DNA from: Atopsyche davidsoni
Taxonomy: Eukaryota; Arthropoda; Insecta; Trichoptera; Hydrobiosidae
Direction: 5' to 3'
DNA: 64,000 nt
Assembly (NCBI GenBank): GCA_022113835.1
Contig: JAILWY010000012.1
Coordinates: 3,472,001 to 3,536,000, forward strand
The translations under genes and the position numbers were made by a program. Shown here piece after piece: positions 1 to 11,781 of the stretch. The notes under the pieces were generated by a model. That model worked only from the letters and a program-made list of their open reading frames with translations. It did no database searches and was not told where the DNA came from. Numbering within the stretch: position 1 is the stretch's first letter; each line of letters opens with the position of its first letter.

Positions 1-2560
1 GGCGGAAATAAACGCATCATTCAATGCGCTTAACACTTCCGGTGGCAGTGGATTCACACAATCATACTGAAAACTGATACTTAAGGGTGTTGTAAATTCA
101 GCGAATTTCCGCGGAGAGCGGATTTTATCAATCGTCACGCATCTGGTTCAGTTTGTTAACAATAAAATATATAAACGTATCGCGTATCGAATCGAGGCTG
201 AATAATTTGGAAACGTATTTGATGTAAAGCTCAGGGGATGTTTTATTTAAAGCCTGTAGTTTTTTGCAGCCGCCGGAGAGCTCACGGCCGCCGCCTCCCT
301 GACGCGGATCTGTACGAGGAACGTGAATAGATTGTAAAGGCGGTCGCACACGAACATACCACATATAATATAATACTTTCCGCAATCACTGGCGAGCGCA
401 AAAGCTACCGTGTTTAAAAAGCTTGGTATGTTTTTTTTTTACAACAGCGGGTATTTAGTAAATTTTTAATTTTTTTTTAAATTTTTGATGAATGAACATT
501 TACCGGTAAACTTTAGGTTTGTTTACAATTCAACGCTGTCAGCATTTAAAAAAAAGTTTTTCAGTACTGAATTAATTTTTTTAATTTATTAATATAATAT
601 TTTTTTCCAGGAATGATTTTAGTCGACTAGTAGATTTTTAAATATACGAGTCACTCACATATTTAGAATGCTTTTACTGCAAAAATTGTTTATTTCAAAA
701 AATAATAATACAATATGAACATAAATTTATTACACGGTTAAAAATTTTAAATGGACTCAACAAGTTTGAGTAGTTGATTTGTTAATTAATAATATTTATT
801 GTTAATTATATATATATATATAAAGTGCTACAAATAAAACCGTAGAACGACACAGTGTGTGTTTTTTTATTATTCCTCTATTGTATAATAAATATATGTC
901 TGTTTATAAATTGCAAGGCTTCAAAATGAATTTCAAAACAAGTCTTATAATAATAATGTATTATTAAATAAAAAAATTGGTATTTGTTATTTATTTTTAT
1001 TTTATTGAAAAAACATGTTTATTTAATAATGTAAAAATAAACAGTCATGCAGAAAGCAAGTTATCCAGATAATGGCTTGTCAGCTCGCTTATGTATTTTT
1101 TTCCTTTATGAATATATTGTAGCAAAATAAAATGACATAATAAATTCATTCGATTGTTTCGACCAATTAAGGCGTTAAGCTGCATAATCTAATCTTGAAA
1201 AATTTTCGTCTTTTTATATTATAAGCGAAATTTTATTATAATATTTTTGAAGTATATTATAATTATTTTATGCGGTTTTCGAATCTCAACGAGACAATTG
1301 GATTTTTGTAACCTTTAAATCGAGACCACGAACTAATAAAACTGAATAAAAAAATATTCATTTAAAATGTAGTTTCAGTAAACAAATTAAGTATAAAACG
1401 TGGAAACAAAACGACAAATTAAATTGTATCCAAGGTGGAATTCGTTCCCAGATTCCCAGGCTATTAAAGGCTTGGCGATTTGATTATCTATACCAGGGCT
1501 TCCCAAACTTTAACAGGGCGACACTCATTTTAAACGATGGCAATTCGAGCGACCCATTAGCTTGCATTGAATAATGGAAAATAAAAGGGGGTATTACTGA
1601 AATTTTATTATTTACGATGATCCACCCTAACACTCCACGCGACCCACAAGTGGGGTGCGACGTGCTCTTCAAGAATTTCTAATCTATATGGTGTATTGAT
1701 TTTCAAGACGGGAATTCGACTATTAATTTTATCTGCATATTAGGTTTTTAGAATATTTTTTTTTGTGCTAGAAAAGAAGAAGAATACACTTTTTTTATTG
1801 AAATATATCGATTAAATATGGTCTTCCAATATGGTTCTTAGAATATTTGATACTGGTCTTTTTTACCATAAAAAATAAAAAATAAATATGAATTTAATGT
1901 TTAAGTCATTATTGTGCTTTAAACAGGTACACATTTAAGACAATAATTATGATTAAATAAAATGTACATAATTTATGAATTTTTTTCTTCACCTTGTCAA
2001 TCTTCTTAATATATCAAATATATATATTACGTTTTTATTATATTATCATAAAGAAATTTGCATTAAATCAAATTTTCAAAGGCTTATCGTTTAATTTAAT
2101 TAATCCTTACCAAACTCTAATCAGTTTACTGATTGTTAAATAAACATTCAACCCGGTGTGCATTTGCATTTAATTAGAATGCTTGGTTAAAGGAATTACA
2201 AGGCAATTCTATATACTCATCGAATAATCCTGTTTAGAAATTAAGTGACAATCGCACGGTTACAATTATAAACTCGTTTACTCTGTTTAATCGGAATATT
2301 ATCAATAATTTTTTAAAAATACTAAAAAATACTACACCTTTTTGGTGTAAGTGTGTATCCACAACAGGTTGATTAAAATATCTGGAAAACAGTAAAAGCA
2401 TATTTTGTGATTTTTTCGAGTGATTTATCAGACCTATTATCAGTTTATTGATGCTACCGATCTCACAGAATAATAATAACTGCACCGTAGAAGATTTAAA
2501 AAGTTTTTTTGAATATTAAACTATAGTTTTTATGTAAAAAAGTTATATTTTAAGTCATTA
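1..2560. other. AT-rich DNA without a recognisable gene
   Basis: The stretch is mostly A/T with short homopolymers and TA runs. A small GC-richer patch lies at about 265-350. Open frames here are under 90 codons and have no recognisable domain. A short GC-richer patch near 1500-1680 also holds only an unconvincing minus-strand frame. I see no RNA gene or transposon terminus. Confidence 0.6.
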
Positions 2561-2563
2561 AGT

Positions 2564-2700
2564 ATTAATTTTTTTGAGTAAAATACTTGAGTGATTTTCC
2601 ACGTGTTCGTTTTTATTTGCTACCGGTTTCGCCAACCTTTCACGTTGGCATTATCAAACAGAGTCAATGACTATGACTGACTATTTTACTAAAAAATATT
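2564..2700 (-). repeat. Foldback repeat family, copy 1, with hammerhead-like module
   Basis: The left end reads TTTGAGTAAAATACTTGAGT and the right end (about 2680-2700) is close to its reverse complement, so the element can fold back on itself. Between them lie GTGATTTTCCAC, then TACCGGTTTCGCCAAC and GTTGGCATTATCA. On the minus strand the centre reads TTGATAA, T, GCCAAC, a 7-nt loop, GTTGGC, GAAA, CCGGTAG. The stem is at 2631-2636 and 2644-2649. The same string recurs at 29.9, 30.8, 40.7 and 63.7 kb, which establishes a dispersed family. No coding capacity is visible, so this is a non-autonomous element of unknown class: a foldback/MITE, or a remnant of a ribozyme-bearing retroelement. Confidence 0.8.
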
Positions 2701-2747
2701 GGATTTCTTCATTAAGTAATAAGTGTAAATAACAGACGGACAATTTA

Positions 2748-2771
2748 CAATTTTTTTTTTTTTTTTTTTTA
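2748..2771. repeat. Poly-T tract
   Basis: A run of more than 20 T follows the foldback copy and precedes a GC-rich patch. It could be a slippage tract, or the A-tail of a minus-strand retroelement insertion. No target duplication was identified to decide between these. Confidence 0.7.
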
Positions 2772-2809
2772 ATATTACTGAATTCCCCCTTAGCGTAAAA
2801 TATAACGGC

Positions 2810-3084
2810 GAATAAAACTGAACCGCACAATTGCGCCGCCATTCCAAGCAACCCCGAGGCCGCAGAATAAAGATAATTTCGCAGTCCGTTGTTGTTAATA
2901 AAACCAGGGCTGGGAAGGTAGCAGAATACCTGGCGAACCGCCGTACCGGGGAGTCGCTGGAAATCTGGCGACGAGCGCTCAGACGCAATTTGTAAGCGGA
3001 GTGCCCTGCGCCCTTCCCGAGATACTAAATTCGAGAATCGCCTTCTGCATGGAGGGGCCCGGCCCGGGGGGAAGCCTCTCTTAT
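2810..3084. other. GC-rich segment before tandem array
   Basis: This segment is markedly richer in G+C than the surrounding DNA, with runs such as GGGGCCCGGCCCGGGG near 3053-3069. The low stop density leaves minus-strand frames open across it and into the tandem array, but no domain is recognisable and the frame simply follows repeat DNA. A regulatory or repeat-derived origin is possible. I see no direct evidence of a gene. Confidence 0.5.
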
Positions 3085-3973
3085 CGGGGCTGGCACATGG
3101 ACGAGATGGAATCCAGCGAGACTCCCGGCACATAATAATTTCAAAAATTACAGGCAGTACAGGTCCAAAGCTCAGTCGAGTATGTGTGTTCGGGTGTTCT
3201 GTATGCGCGCTCGGTTTTGAGCTCCGGTTTATTGTGTGTCGCACGATCTCTTTGGAACTTGTGTAAATCTGTTTTGATATTTTGAAAATACAAACGGTTT
3301 TTCCGTTGATTATGATTGAGTACATTTTTTCAAATATTGAAAATTGATCGGGGATGGCACATGGACGAGATGGAATCCAGCGAGACTCTCGTCACATAAT
3401 AATTTCAAAAATTACAGGCAGTACAGGTCCAAAGCTCAGTCGAGTATGTGTGTTCGGGTGTTCTGTATGCGCGCTCGGTTTTGAGCTCCGGTTTATTGTG
3501 TGTCGCACGATCTCTTCGGAACTTGTGTAAATCTGTTTTGATATTTTTAAAATACAAACGGTTTTTCCGAATAATTTTTTAAAATATTGAAAATTGATCG
3601 GGGATGGCACATGGACCAGATGGAATCCAGCGAGACTCTCGGCACATAATAATTTTAAAAATTACAGGCAGTACAGGTCCAAAGCTCAGTCGAGTATGTG
3701 TGTTCTGTATGCGAGCTCAGTTTTGAGCTCCGGTTTATTGTGTGTTGTGCGATCTCTTGGGAGCTTGTGTAAATCTGTTTTGATATTTTGAAAATTCAAA
3801 CGGTTTTTTCAAACAAGATTTAACTTGATAATGATTAAGGACATTTTTTCAATTATTGAAAATTGATCGGGGATGGCACATGGACGAGATGGAATCCAGC
3901 GAGACTCTCGGCACATAATAATTTCAAAAATTACAGGCAGTACAGGTCCAACGCTCAGTCGAGTATGTGTGTT
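3085..3973. repeat. Tandem array, four units of about 250-270 bp
   Basis: Units begin with TGGCACATGGACGAGATGG at 3091, 3355, 3605 and 3874, giving spacings of 264, 250 and 269 bp. Each continues with ATCCAGCGAGACTC, ATAATAATTT, GGCAGTACAGGTCC and AGCTCAGTCGAGTATGTGTG. The first three also carry TTGAGCTCCGGTTTATTG. The joints between units contain TCAAATATTGAAAATTGAT or a decayed form of it, which is the reverse complement of the tail of the SINE that begins at 3974. The fourth unit is cut off at 3973, exactly where that SINE starts. The minus-strand frame stays open through several units and repeats the same peptide. This reflects repetition, not demonstrated coding. Confidence 0.92.
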
Positions 3974-4115
3974 GGGTTCAAATCCCACACAAATCACGAT
4001 GATATTGTTCTGAGAGTTTCTTTAATCAATTTTCAATATTTGAAAAAATGTACTTAATCATTATCAATCAATAAAACCTGTTTAGGCAAAATCGTACTTC
4101 CTGTGAGAAAGTCTT
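3974..4115 (+). mobile_element. tRNA-derived SINE, 5'-truncated, family A copy 1
   Basis: It starts inside the tRNA-like part with a box B match, GGGTTCAAATCCCAC. It continues with the family-specific body: ACAAATCACGATGATATT, CTGAGAGTTTCTTTAAT, AATATTTGAAAAAATGTAC and TTATCAATCAATAAAACCTG. Matching bodies occur at 61635-61790 (minus) and 61925-62075 (plus), with a weaker one at 37968-38055. Box A and the rest of the head are missing because the copy abuts the tandem array. SINEs are transcribed by RNA polymerase III from the internal A and B boxes and mobilised by LINE enzymes. This copy is probably dead. Confidence 0.8.
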
Positions 4116-7100
4116 TACAAAACTCAATAAAAGTATAAGATTTAACTTACTTTACAGAATATAATATTCGATTCTGTAGCGGTCAGTGCACTTACACCGA
4201 GCTACAATACATCAGGCAACATCGGCACACGTCAGCGCCGGCCGAGCTGACTACTTGGCTTGTAACAATAACTAACATATAGAATCACTTTGACACACAA
4301 CAGAACCTGTATCAGTACTTCCGTATCGTAACTTATAAATTATCAATAATAAATCAAACACGTAAATAGTTTTTGCCGACCTTCTGATTATTCCACATCT
4401 CGGTTATACCAGGACACACTACATCAGATACATCGGCGAAAATTTTAAAAATATAAAGCAGGACGACAAGCAGTAAGAAGTATCCGGAAGCAATTGTGCC
4501 TGTATCCGGTTTGATACCTTTCCGGCATTTGCTTTCTTGTATACAGGGAAATCACAGATAACCTTTATTGGGCCGCGTTTTTCTTCCATGTAAATAATGA
4601 AACTAACTTAAAAAAGCTTAAATACAAAGCCTAGACGGTAAGCAAGAGGGTGAGATGTTATGCTAATAAAGGTGTGTTATCAATTGCAATAAAGTTTACG
4701 ATGATAAATCACACAAAAAGATGATAAATAACAATAAAATTTACGGTGAATCAATTATATCATAAAAGTTTGAGACGTGTTCCGGAAATACTGCCCTAAT
4801 TTTTTTGATGTCGGCTTATTCCGTCATGCTGGCATATTGCTCGGCCGCGAGCAATCTGGCTCACTATGATTTATAAACCGTGCAAGGAAAAAGGTATTTC
4901 CTTAATAATAAATATTACAACCGACGGTAACGCAACGCGGCATGGAGGAATGCACGATTGAAATAATGCGTAAGGATCGCGAAAAAGTAAACCAAAAGGG
5001 GAATAAAGTAAATCCTCAACCTTTATTCTACCTTCGCATACAAATCGCTTTCTTATTATTTTAGATTAGTCTTCGGTATACCATTATATAAGGAATTTGA
5101 TGTGTTTTCTGATATATCATGATAAGCTCTTAATATTTTTGGTTCTAGAGAAATGGTCTTTCTTCTCCGTAAGGGATATAGATACCCATCATATACCGTA
5201 CAATGTAACTCCTCTAGATCTGCTCCTTTTCAATTCCACCTCTAGCGTCACAGATATGGGGGCGGAGAAAGTAAAAGGTTCGGAGATAATTCTATCATCT
5301 AAGACAAATGGCAGAAAGTCACTTTGCGAATGCGGAAACTAGCTGGTAGAAATTAAATGTATTAATAAGCCAAATAAATTTTATAATGAATCTAAATAAA
5401 GTCATGATTTGGTGTGCTGATTCTGACTTTTTTTATAAATTGGCACATCGATAACACACTGTCAATAATATTTTTCCAATTACAATATTCACAGTTCACA
5501 CTATTGTGGGGATGGTACTCAAAAACTACCCAAAACGTGGAACATATATTGTATTAAAGTTGTAATACAATTGAAATTTATCAGCAAACCAACAGAATTT
5601 TCAATGCGGAATATCTTCATGCTCGGTTAGTGTTACGCTACTCCCAGGTGTAAAGAGCAATCCATGTTACACGCTTCGGTTAATTTAATAATATTTGACT
5701 GTAGATAATATAATACGCAGATATTCTTGTGAGGTGGTAAGTTAAGTAGTTCTTCTCATTAAGCTGATTTTTTAAATGCTTGTGTGGTATAGACTCGAGG
5801 TGACAAAGGAAGAATACATACTTAGCTTCCTGAAATTACGTGCCTTATCCCTGTGTGTCAAGTGGTTTTCCTTTGTCATGGGCTCAAGAATATAATATTC
5901 CGTGGGTGGATCTTAATTTGAACGAAATTCTCTTCCATAAAGAAATATTATTATAGAACCAGGACGTACAAATCTTCTGATAATCGCTTTAAATTTTATA
6001 ATAAAACCATTGAATTAGAATTAAATTAAGGAAAATACATTCTTGCTGTGAATGCAGAAGATGGATGATAGATTTTATTTATTGCACAATCTAGATCAAG
6101 TCTACTTATTTTTAAAGTTCACAACGGTAAATTTAACCTGGATTCTTATTATTTACAAAAATGCGTGCTTTATAGAAGTTTAATTTTTTAAATTATGGTG
6201 GTCGTGTTATTTTAATCGTGCATTACAGCCGGACTGTAATGAAAAATACACAGCACATACCTGATACGTGCAACAGCTTTGACCCCAGGCAGAGGTACAC
6301 GGGAAAAAAAATTGTTTGCGTTTGTCCAGCTTTTTATGGAAATAAATAAAATTGCAAAGAAAAAAACAATAATTTTACAGTATGAAATTACCAGAAATTC
6401 CGTTGAATTTAGGCTAACAAAAAATAATTTAACACCTAACTTCTTAGACCTAACTTAATCAAAAATTAAAAGTAAAATTCAGCGATACTTTTTTATTGAA
6501 AATTTAATATTTGAAATCATTCTAAAACCTAACTATGTTAAAGAATTTTTATATTTAAGAAAAAATTTACCAATAGTTAGTAAAAATTTTTTTTTTTAAT
6601 TAAATCAACACTTTTTACCTGAGAACTATATTGTGTGTAAAAACTTCAATAGAGTTGTATTTGATTTGTTTTGTAAAAACAATTAAGAAACAATGCGTAT
6701 TTCGTTAAAAAACAATATTTACTTTATATTAACACAGTGACCTCCTTTTGGCCTATATAGATATCGTCATACTAATTTAGCGAGTCAATATTTTTAAAAA
6801 TAAATATAAAAAGAATAATTAAAATGACAACGTCTTAATCTTCCACAACCATCGAGTACAGCTATATATTTTAAAACAAATATTTTAATTAATACAATTT
6901 TCGAATTCAACATTTATTCAATGTCACATAGTTAATATATAGGCCTCGAGTCTTCCGATAAATATTTTTGCTTTAATCGTAATTGATAAGTTTGGGTTTA
7001 TCGAATCCCATCTCGAGCCCCCCAAGTCAAATCCGCAATCCAAACTTTACTTTCAATATGAATCAGTTTTAATTAACTGTTCAGCAATCCTAACGTTCAG

Positions 7101-7400
7101 CGACACGCGGTTAAGTCCCGTTTACGATCTATATCCGATAAAACTTAGACCTGCAGAAACAATGGGGAGGTTTACTTATAAAAGGGCCATAACGTATTTT
7201 ATTCGCTCCGGAATCAATCGGCTTGATGAGGGAATCCAGTTGATCGCGAAAGCTCCCAATAAATCTTCTTCAACTGATCCGAGAGTAAAATTTTGCTTCA
7301 AATTGGCCGTAACTTTCCTGACAGCATATTTGTTACGTCAGCGATTCGTAGTGCGGTTTTCAGATTCGCAACTCTAATGCTTTCCCGAAAGATCGTGTTC
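4116..7400. other. AT-rich DNA without a recognisable gene
   Basis: I see no transposon or RNA gene signature. A moderately GC-richer segment at 4190-4270 contains no coding frame I recognise. A frame near 5097-5342 (81 codons) and one near 7162-7377 (71 codons) have no recognisable domain or splice context and are probably chance. Confidence 0.5.
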
Positions 7401-7640
7401 AAATATTTCACTAAGTGGAGGCCATAAAACGTAGGGAGGAAGGTGCCTCGCGAGCGTTGACAGGTACACACGGGAATTTTTTAAAAATAAATCTGCCGGT
7501 AGCCGCGGCGGGTATCAGATTTTCGGGCTGTGGAAGCTTTATGCGTGGAAAACGGCATTATTCGGGAGATGGTTCCCGAATGGTGGTACGGGGACCCCGA
7601 GCGGCCCGCTAATGTCTCTCACGAGTGCCGTAAAAGGATT
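7401..7640. other. GC-rich island
   Basis: A patch of higher G+C lies in AT-rich surroundings, with CGCGAGCG, GCCGCGGCGGG and CCCGAGCGGCCCGC. Frames are open on both strands for 60-65 codons, as expected when stop codons are rare by composition. Nothing in the translations is recognisable. It may be conserved noncoding DNA, but that needs a comparison with another species. Confidence 0.45.
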
Positions 7641-8820
7641 TTCAATTACGATAAAAATAGAACCACGAGATCTTCGATGCCAGTCGGAGCGGACATTGAA
7701 TAATGCTATGAACGCGTTATATCGTTGCATTAAAAGCGTTAATATTAAACAAATCAGAAAATTGTAGTCTACAAAGGACTGCCAGGAACAGGTGCAAACA
7801 CGCGTTTCATTTTATTCACGATTCGCCCAACAATTTTTATTGGATAAAAAGAAACAACCCTTTCAAAATCTATGATGTGACCGTAAATAGTAGTTATTGA
7901 CCACTCCCCGGGGTTGAATGGAAATAAAAAAATATTACCAACCGGACCCTGGTAACCTTTATAAAGTATACCTCCATTAGACCGGGGAGAGTTGCCGTGC
8001 CGAATAGACATGTGCTCGTATTTATTTATGAGTTAATTGTGTTTGGTAACTTATTAATTAATCTAAACTGCTGTTAAACGTAGCAGAACCCAATTGTACA
8101 ATATGTTGATGCATCCTGAGTTCATTACGCCGGAAAATGAATATTCACTATCTCGGTATAGGGGGTGGCGGCTTACCCTGAGAGTGTTTGAGATTTTTGA
8201 TAGGGGTTTGTTGTTTACTGAAACTACGGAAGCGGAGACGGCAGTGGAGCCCTTGTGAATGTTTGGGTTAGTTTAGTGTTCTACCGTGCCGTGAAATAGA
8301 GCACAATTTAAGATGCTAACGGGTAAATTACTGTGCGTTTTACCACTATTTTACAATTTAAATATTATAAAGTGTTCATTCTACTCTATAATTTTTTTCT
8401 GACACTGATCCGAAAAATACGACGTCAAATATTTATAAATATAAATATCACAAAAATTGGCAACGATTTGTTAGTTTTAAAATTTAGCTTCTCCAAAGCT
8501 ATAAATTCTCATAAGATTGTATAAAAATTTTCCTGTTATATATTTACGGCCAAACTTAATTATGACACTACTCAGTAAAATACTCACCGAAGTCATCACA
8601 AACAAAAATTATAAAAAAAACAACATTTTCTTGTATATATTTTTTAATTATAATTAAGGTAGTGTTATATACACGTACAGCAAGCAATCTTGTCTAAATC
8701 AGACATTCATCCTGAAACGCCGTAAATCCCCGATAAACACTTCACTTCATTCCCACCGTTTATTCGTTTTCGGATAATTGAAGTGTCATCAGTCCGACAC
8801 GTAAAAAAGCAACCTTAACA
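7641..8820. other. Mostly AT-rich DNA, nothing recognised
   Basis: It contains a short GC-richer piece at 8150-8260 (GTATAGGGGGTGGCGGC). I find no gene, RNA gene or repeat family member that I can support. Confidence 0.45.
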
Positions 8821-8821
8821 A

Positions 8822-9110
8822 ACATTGAGAGCTAACGAGCCGTTGCAAGCCCTCCAGGCGTCCTGGCAGGCCTCCGGGATGATACTCGAGTGCTTTCGTG
8901 ATAGACAAATCGATCATCGATTACCCGATGCGGGGCGAGATATCCGCCGGGGTCGCCGGACTGTCACTAACTTCCCACTGGTTAATAGCTATATTTCGCA
9001 CCCGCTTCGGATGAGACAAGCTGATGATATCCATCTGGACTTAGCGAAAGCTTTTGGGCATACGGATCACGATCTTATACTTCATAAAATATGTAAGAAG
9101 TACATTCTAT
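8822..9110 (+). pseudogene. Non-LTR retrotransposon reverse transcriptase fragment
   Basis: The frame translates near 9023-9103 as DDIHLDLAKAFGHTDHDL followed by ILHKI. This matches the motif-A region of LINE reverse transcriptases, typically of the form LDLSKAFDTVDH with an LLHKL-like continuation. The motif-A aspartate (LDL) is present, but the usual AFD is AFG. Only about 28 residues are convincing. The GC-richer upstream part (8822-9010) is open but not recognisable and could be degraded flanking LINE sequence. No endonuclease, YADD box or poly-A tail is seen, so this is a short dead scrap. The clade (Jockey, CR1 or similar) cannot be assigned. Confidence 0.6.
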
Positions 9111-11204
9111 ATAAAAAAAAAACAGATATACTGCAAATTCTTTAAAATATTCACGGTGTTTGCTAACACTACTTATCTACTTACGTATGTCCTCCCAAGC
9201 CACCATATTTTATCATTATAGATTTGTCGTTCAGATCATTCGTTATGAATAACGAAATAAATCAAATGCTATTTCATTCAATTATACCGCATTCTTACAA
9301 TCAACTGACTAGCTATGTAAAATTGTAATAATACAGTCAAATCATAAAATTCATTGTAACAATATGAATTAGTTTCTTTTGTAGTATCGCTAAAATGCTC
9401 AGTAAGCATTTAGAGTTCAGCGAGAGCTCATGTGTCGCTTTTGAATGTGGATATTAACTTATTATTTGATTAAATCAAAAAGTATTTGTTGATTTGTTTT
9501 TTTAAATAAAAGTGATATGAACAATGAAAGGTTTACGCAGAATTTATATGTTGGTAAGTGATATTCTTCAGTATTTAATATTTTTTTTATTCGGCGTGAT
9601 TTCTTTGAAGACATTTTTATCACCAATTGGTTTTGTTGTATGTTTATAAATAGAGTTTAAATGTGTCGTGTTTGCTTTTAGATTATTCAAAGAAGAATTA
9701 TAAGTGTATTCAAAGAAGAAATAATTTATTTAAAAAATACTACGACTTCATTACTGTATAAAATTGAACTTTTACTATTTTTTCGTAATTTTTCTAATAA
9801 CATCTCAAAAACGTAATTATGTTAGGTTTACACTTTTGTACTGTAAACATATTTAAAGCATGTGTGCGTCAACGTGATATTTTTTTTACATAAAAATTAG
9901 CTCTGAAATTCTGTCAATAAATAAAATTCACCATTTTAATCAATAGCGCTTCAACTCAAATAGAGTTTCAACCTTCAGATAAGAGCGTTTCTATATTTGG
10001 CAATTCATTACTATAGCTTGCCAATTTCACAAACTGATGGGTCTCGGAGTCCTATTGGACTTCATTCAACCATCGCAGATTTGGTTTCTCAGCGATTTTG
10101 CATTCCTTAAAAGCATCTCACTTGATCTCCTTAGAGGAATCAATTTTTCATGCGTAGAATACGGGCAATCGTCCAACCACAACTAGACTGATCAAATGCT
10201 GAAAAAAATACTAAAATTTCCATGTTTTATAAATTTAATATCATCGGGTATACTCGTACATACTTCAAAAAATATTATTTATTTATTTACCTCGATACAT
10301 CAATTTCAATAAGCAAGGCGGATCAAAACTGATCACTGCCTGAATTGCAACTAGCCTGTATCTAGTTCCATCAGTTTTAGATTAATCTGTTAGTTAGGGG
10401 AACAAACCGGAAAACTTGAGATCGATAGTCATAGCGTACCTACTACTCTAACAGACTGCATTTAAATAAATAACATTAACAGTTTGTGTTTAAAATAACA
10501 TTATTACAAATACTAAAAAATCAACAAAACTAAAAATGAAGGCATAAACGTTAATAAATATTATAATTGATATTTTAAAGTTTTTTTAAATTTCAAAATA
10601 ATTTTTGTTACATGTGCCATTCTAGACTTGGTTTCTACACCAAAAAGAATTTATTACAACAAAAATATACTTCTGAATACTGAACTGCGCAGTTTAAAAA
10701 TGAAATTATTTTAATTAAACTTAAAACATGACATCTGGACCTTCGTGGGTTTCATTAACTTTGATGGGTGCTGTACTTTTATCGCGTTTCAACTGCGGTT
10801 TAACCAATTAAGGCCTTAATGATACAAACAATAATAATTAAAAACTCTCACATTGTTCAAGCCGTGGGATATAATATAAAGCACACAGTGTTTATGATTC
10901 ACTTCAGCTTTGCTTCGCTATTAAGCGGGTCCTGTACGTAAGTAAGCGCGAGCAAGTTAACTCGATTTAATGCTCTGGCATAACTTATGATTCCGACTTA
11001 ACATGTACTTGCACATTGTTCGTGTTCGTTATGTGGCAGCGAATAGCTCGCTCGTGTCGTGAAACAGGCGTGCTATTCACAAACACTTAAATTATTTGCA
11101 CCCTTTACATGCCGAATTGCCTCAGAGCGGTTGCGCAATACAAAAAACTTCACAAACGAAAGCCTTTATTGAATATAGTTTTATTCATAGTTTCATTTTG
11201 GCTT
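9111..11204. other. AT-rich DNA without a recognisable gene
   Basis: AT-rich throughout, with a GC-richer patch at about 10900-11060 that contains no recognisable frame. No repeat family member was found. Confidence 0.5.
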
Positions 11205-11781
11205 AAGTTCCATACTCTCGTTTTTTTGATCATTTTCTGGTCCGTTTTGCGAAAAATCTACTGCACCAACCAAAAAAAATTAAATGCAAAAAGTTAGATA
11301 CATCCCTTCTTCCGAACACAATATATTTTTATTTCTTTTAAGTTTACTTTTAATATGATAAATATGTGTTTTTCCGATTGAAGTGTAGGAATTCGGAGAT
11401 TCGTCATGTCCCTGTTCTAAGAGTCCTAAGCATTTAAAAACCTTTTTTTCAATTGGAATTAAAAGATTAAATATAAACCCAGGGCGATTTATTTTTTTTA
11501 AAAATAAAAAATTTAAATCTTTAACAAACTTTGGTTTTGAAAAGTCGTCATTTTATCCAATCTTTCAACATCTTCAATATTTTATTTTACCCTGAAAATG
11601 GACGTCAATTAAATAATAAAAAATAGATAAATATAATTTATAGTTTTTTCAATACTCTATAAAAAATCAACTTTCGACATAGAAAAATATAGTAACAGTT
11701 TAATTAATTAAATGACACGATTTCGCCAGGTAAAACGGTCCTTTTTTGTGGCAGACGGGGGATGGACACCAAGCAAGGTTA
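11205..11781 (-). repeat. Dispersed 570-bp repeat family, copy 1
   Basis: On the minus strand it begins TAACCTTGCTTGGTGTCCAT near 11781. It passes through ACCTGGCGAAATCGTGTC, GACGACTTTTCAAAACC and TTCAATCGGAAAAACACATA, and ends with GGTGCAGTAGATTTTTCGC and AAAATGATCAAAAAAAC near 11215. The same blocks occur in the same order at 19361-19915 and 47446-48033. There are no obvious terminal inverted repeats and no recognisable protein, so the class is undetermined. A LINE 3' end or a Helitron-like fragment are possibilities. Confidence 0.88.

Noticed and set aside
2681..3325. A 214-codon minus-strand open frame and a companion 99-codon frame
   Set aside because: It runs through a poly-T tract, a GC-rich patch and the first tandem repeat unit. 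The same peptide recurs in the later units, so the frame is a property of the repeat, not of a gene.
7162..7377. A 71-codon frame as a possible small gene
   Set aside because: No recognisable domain, no neighbouring exon, and frames of this length are expected by chance in 64 kb.
8765..8800. Minus-strand CTGATGACACTTCAA followed by CCGAAAACG as a hammerhead-like core
   Set aside because: The two blocks are in the right order, but the sequence between them cannot form a stem, so the resemblance is probably accidental.
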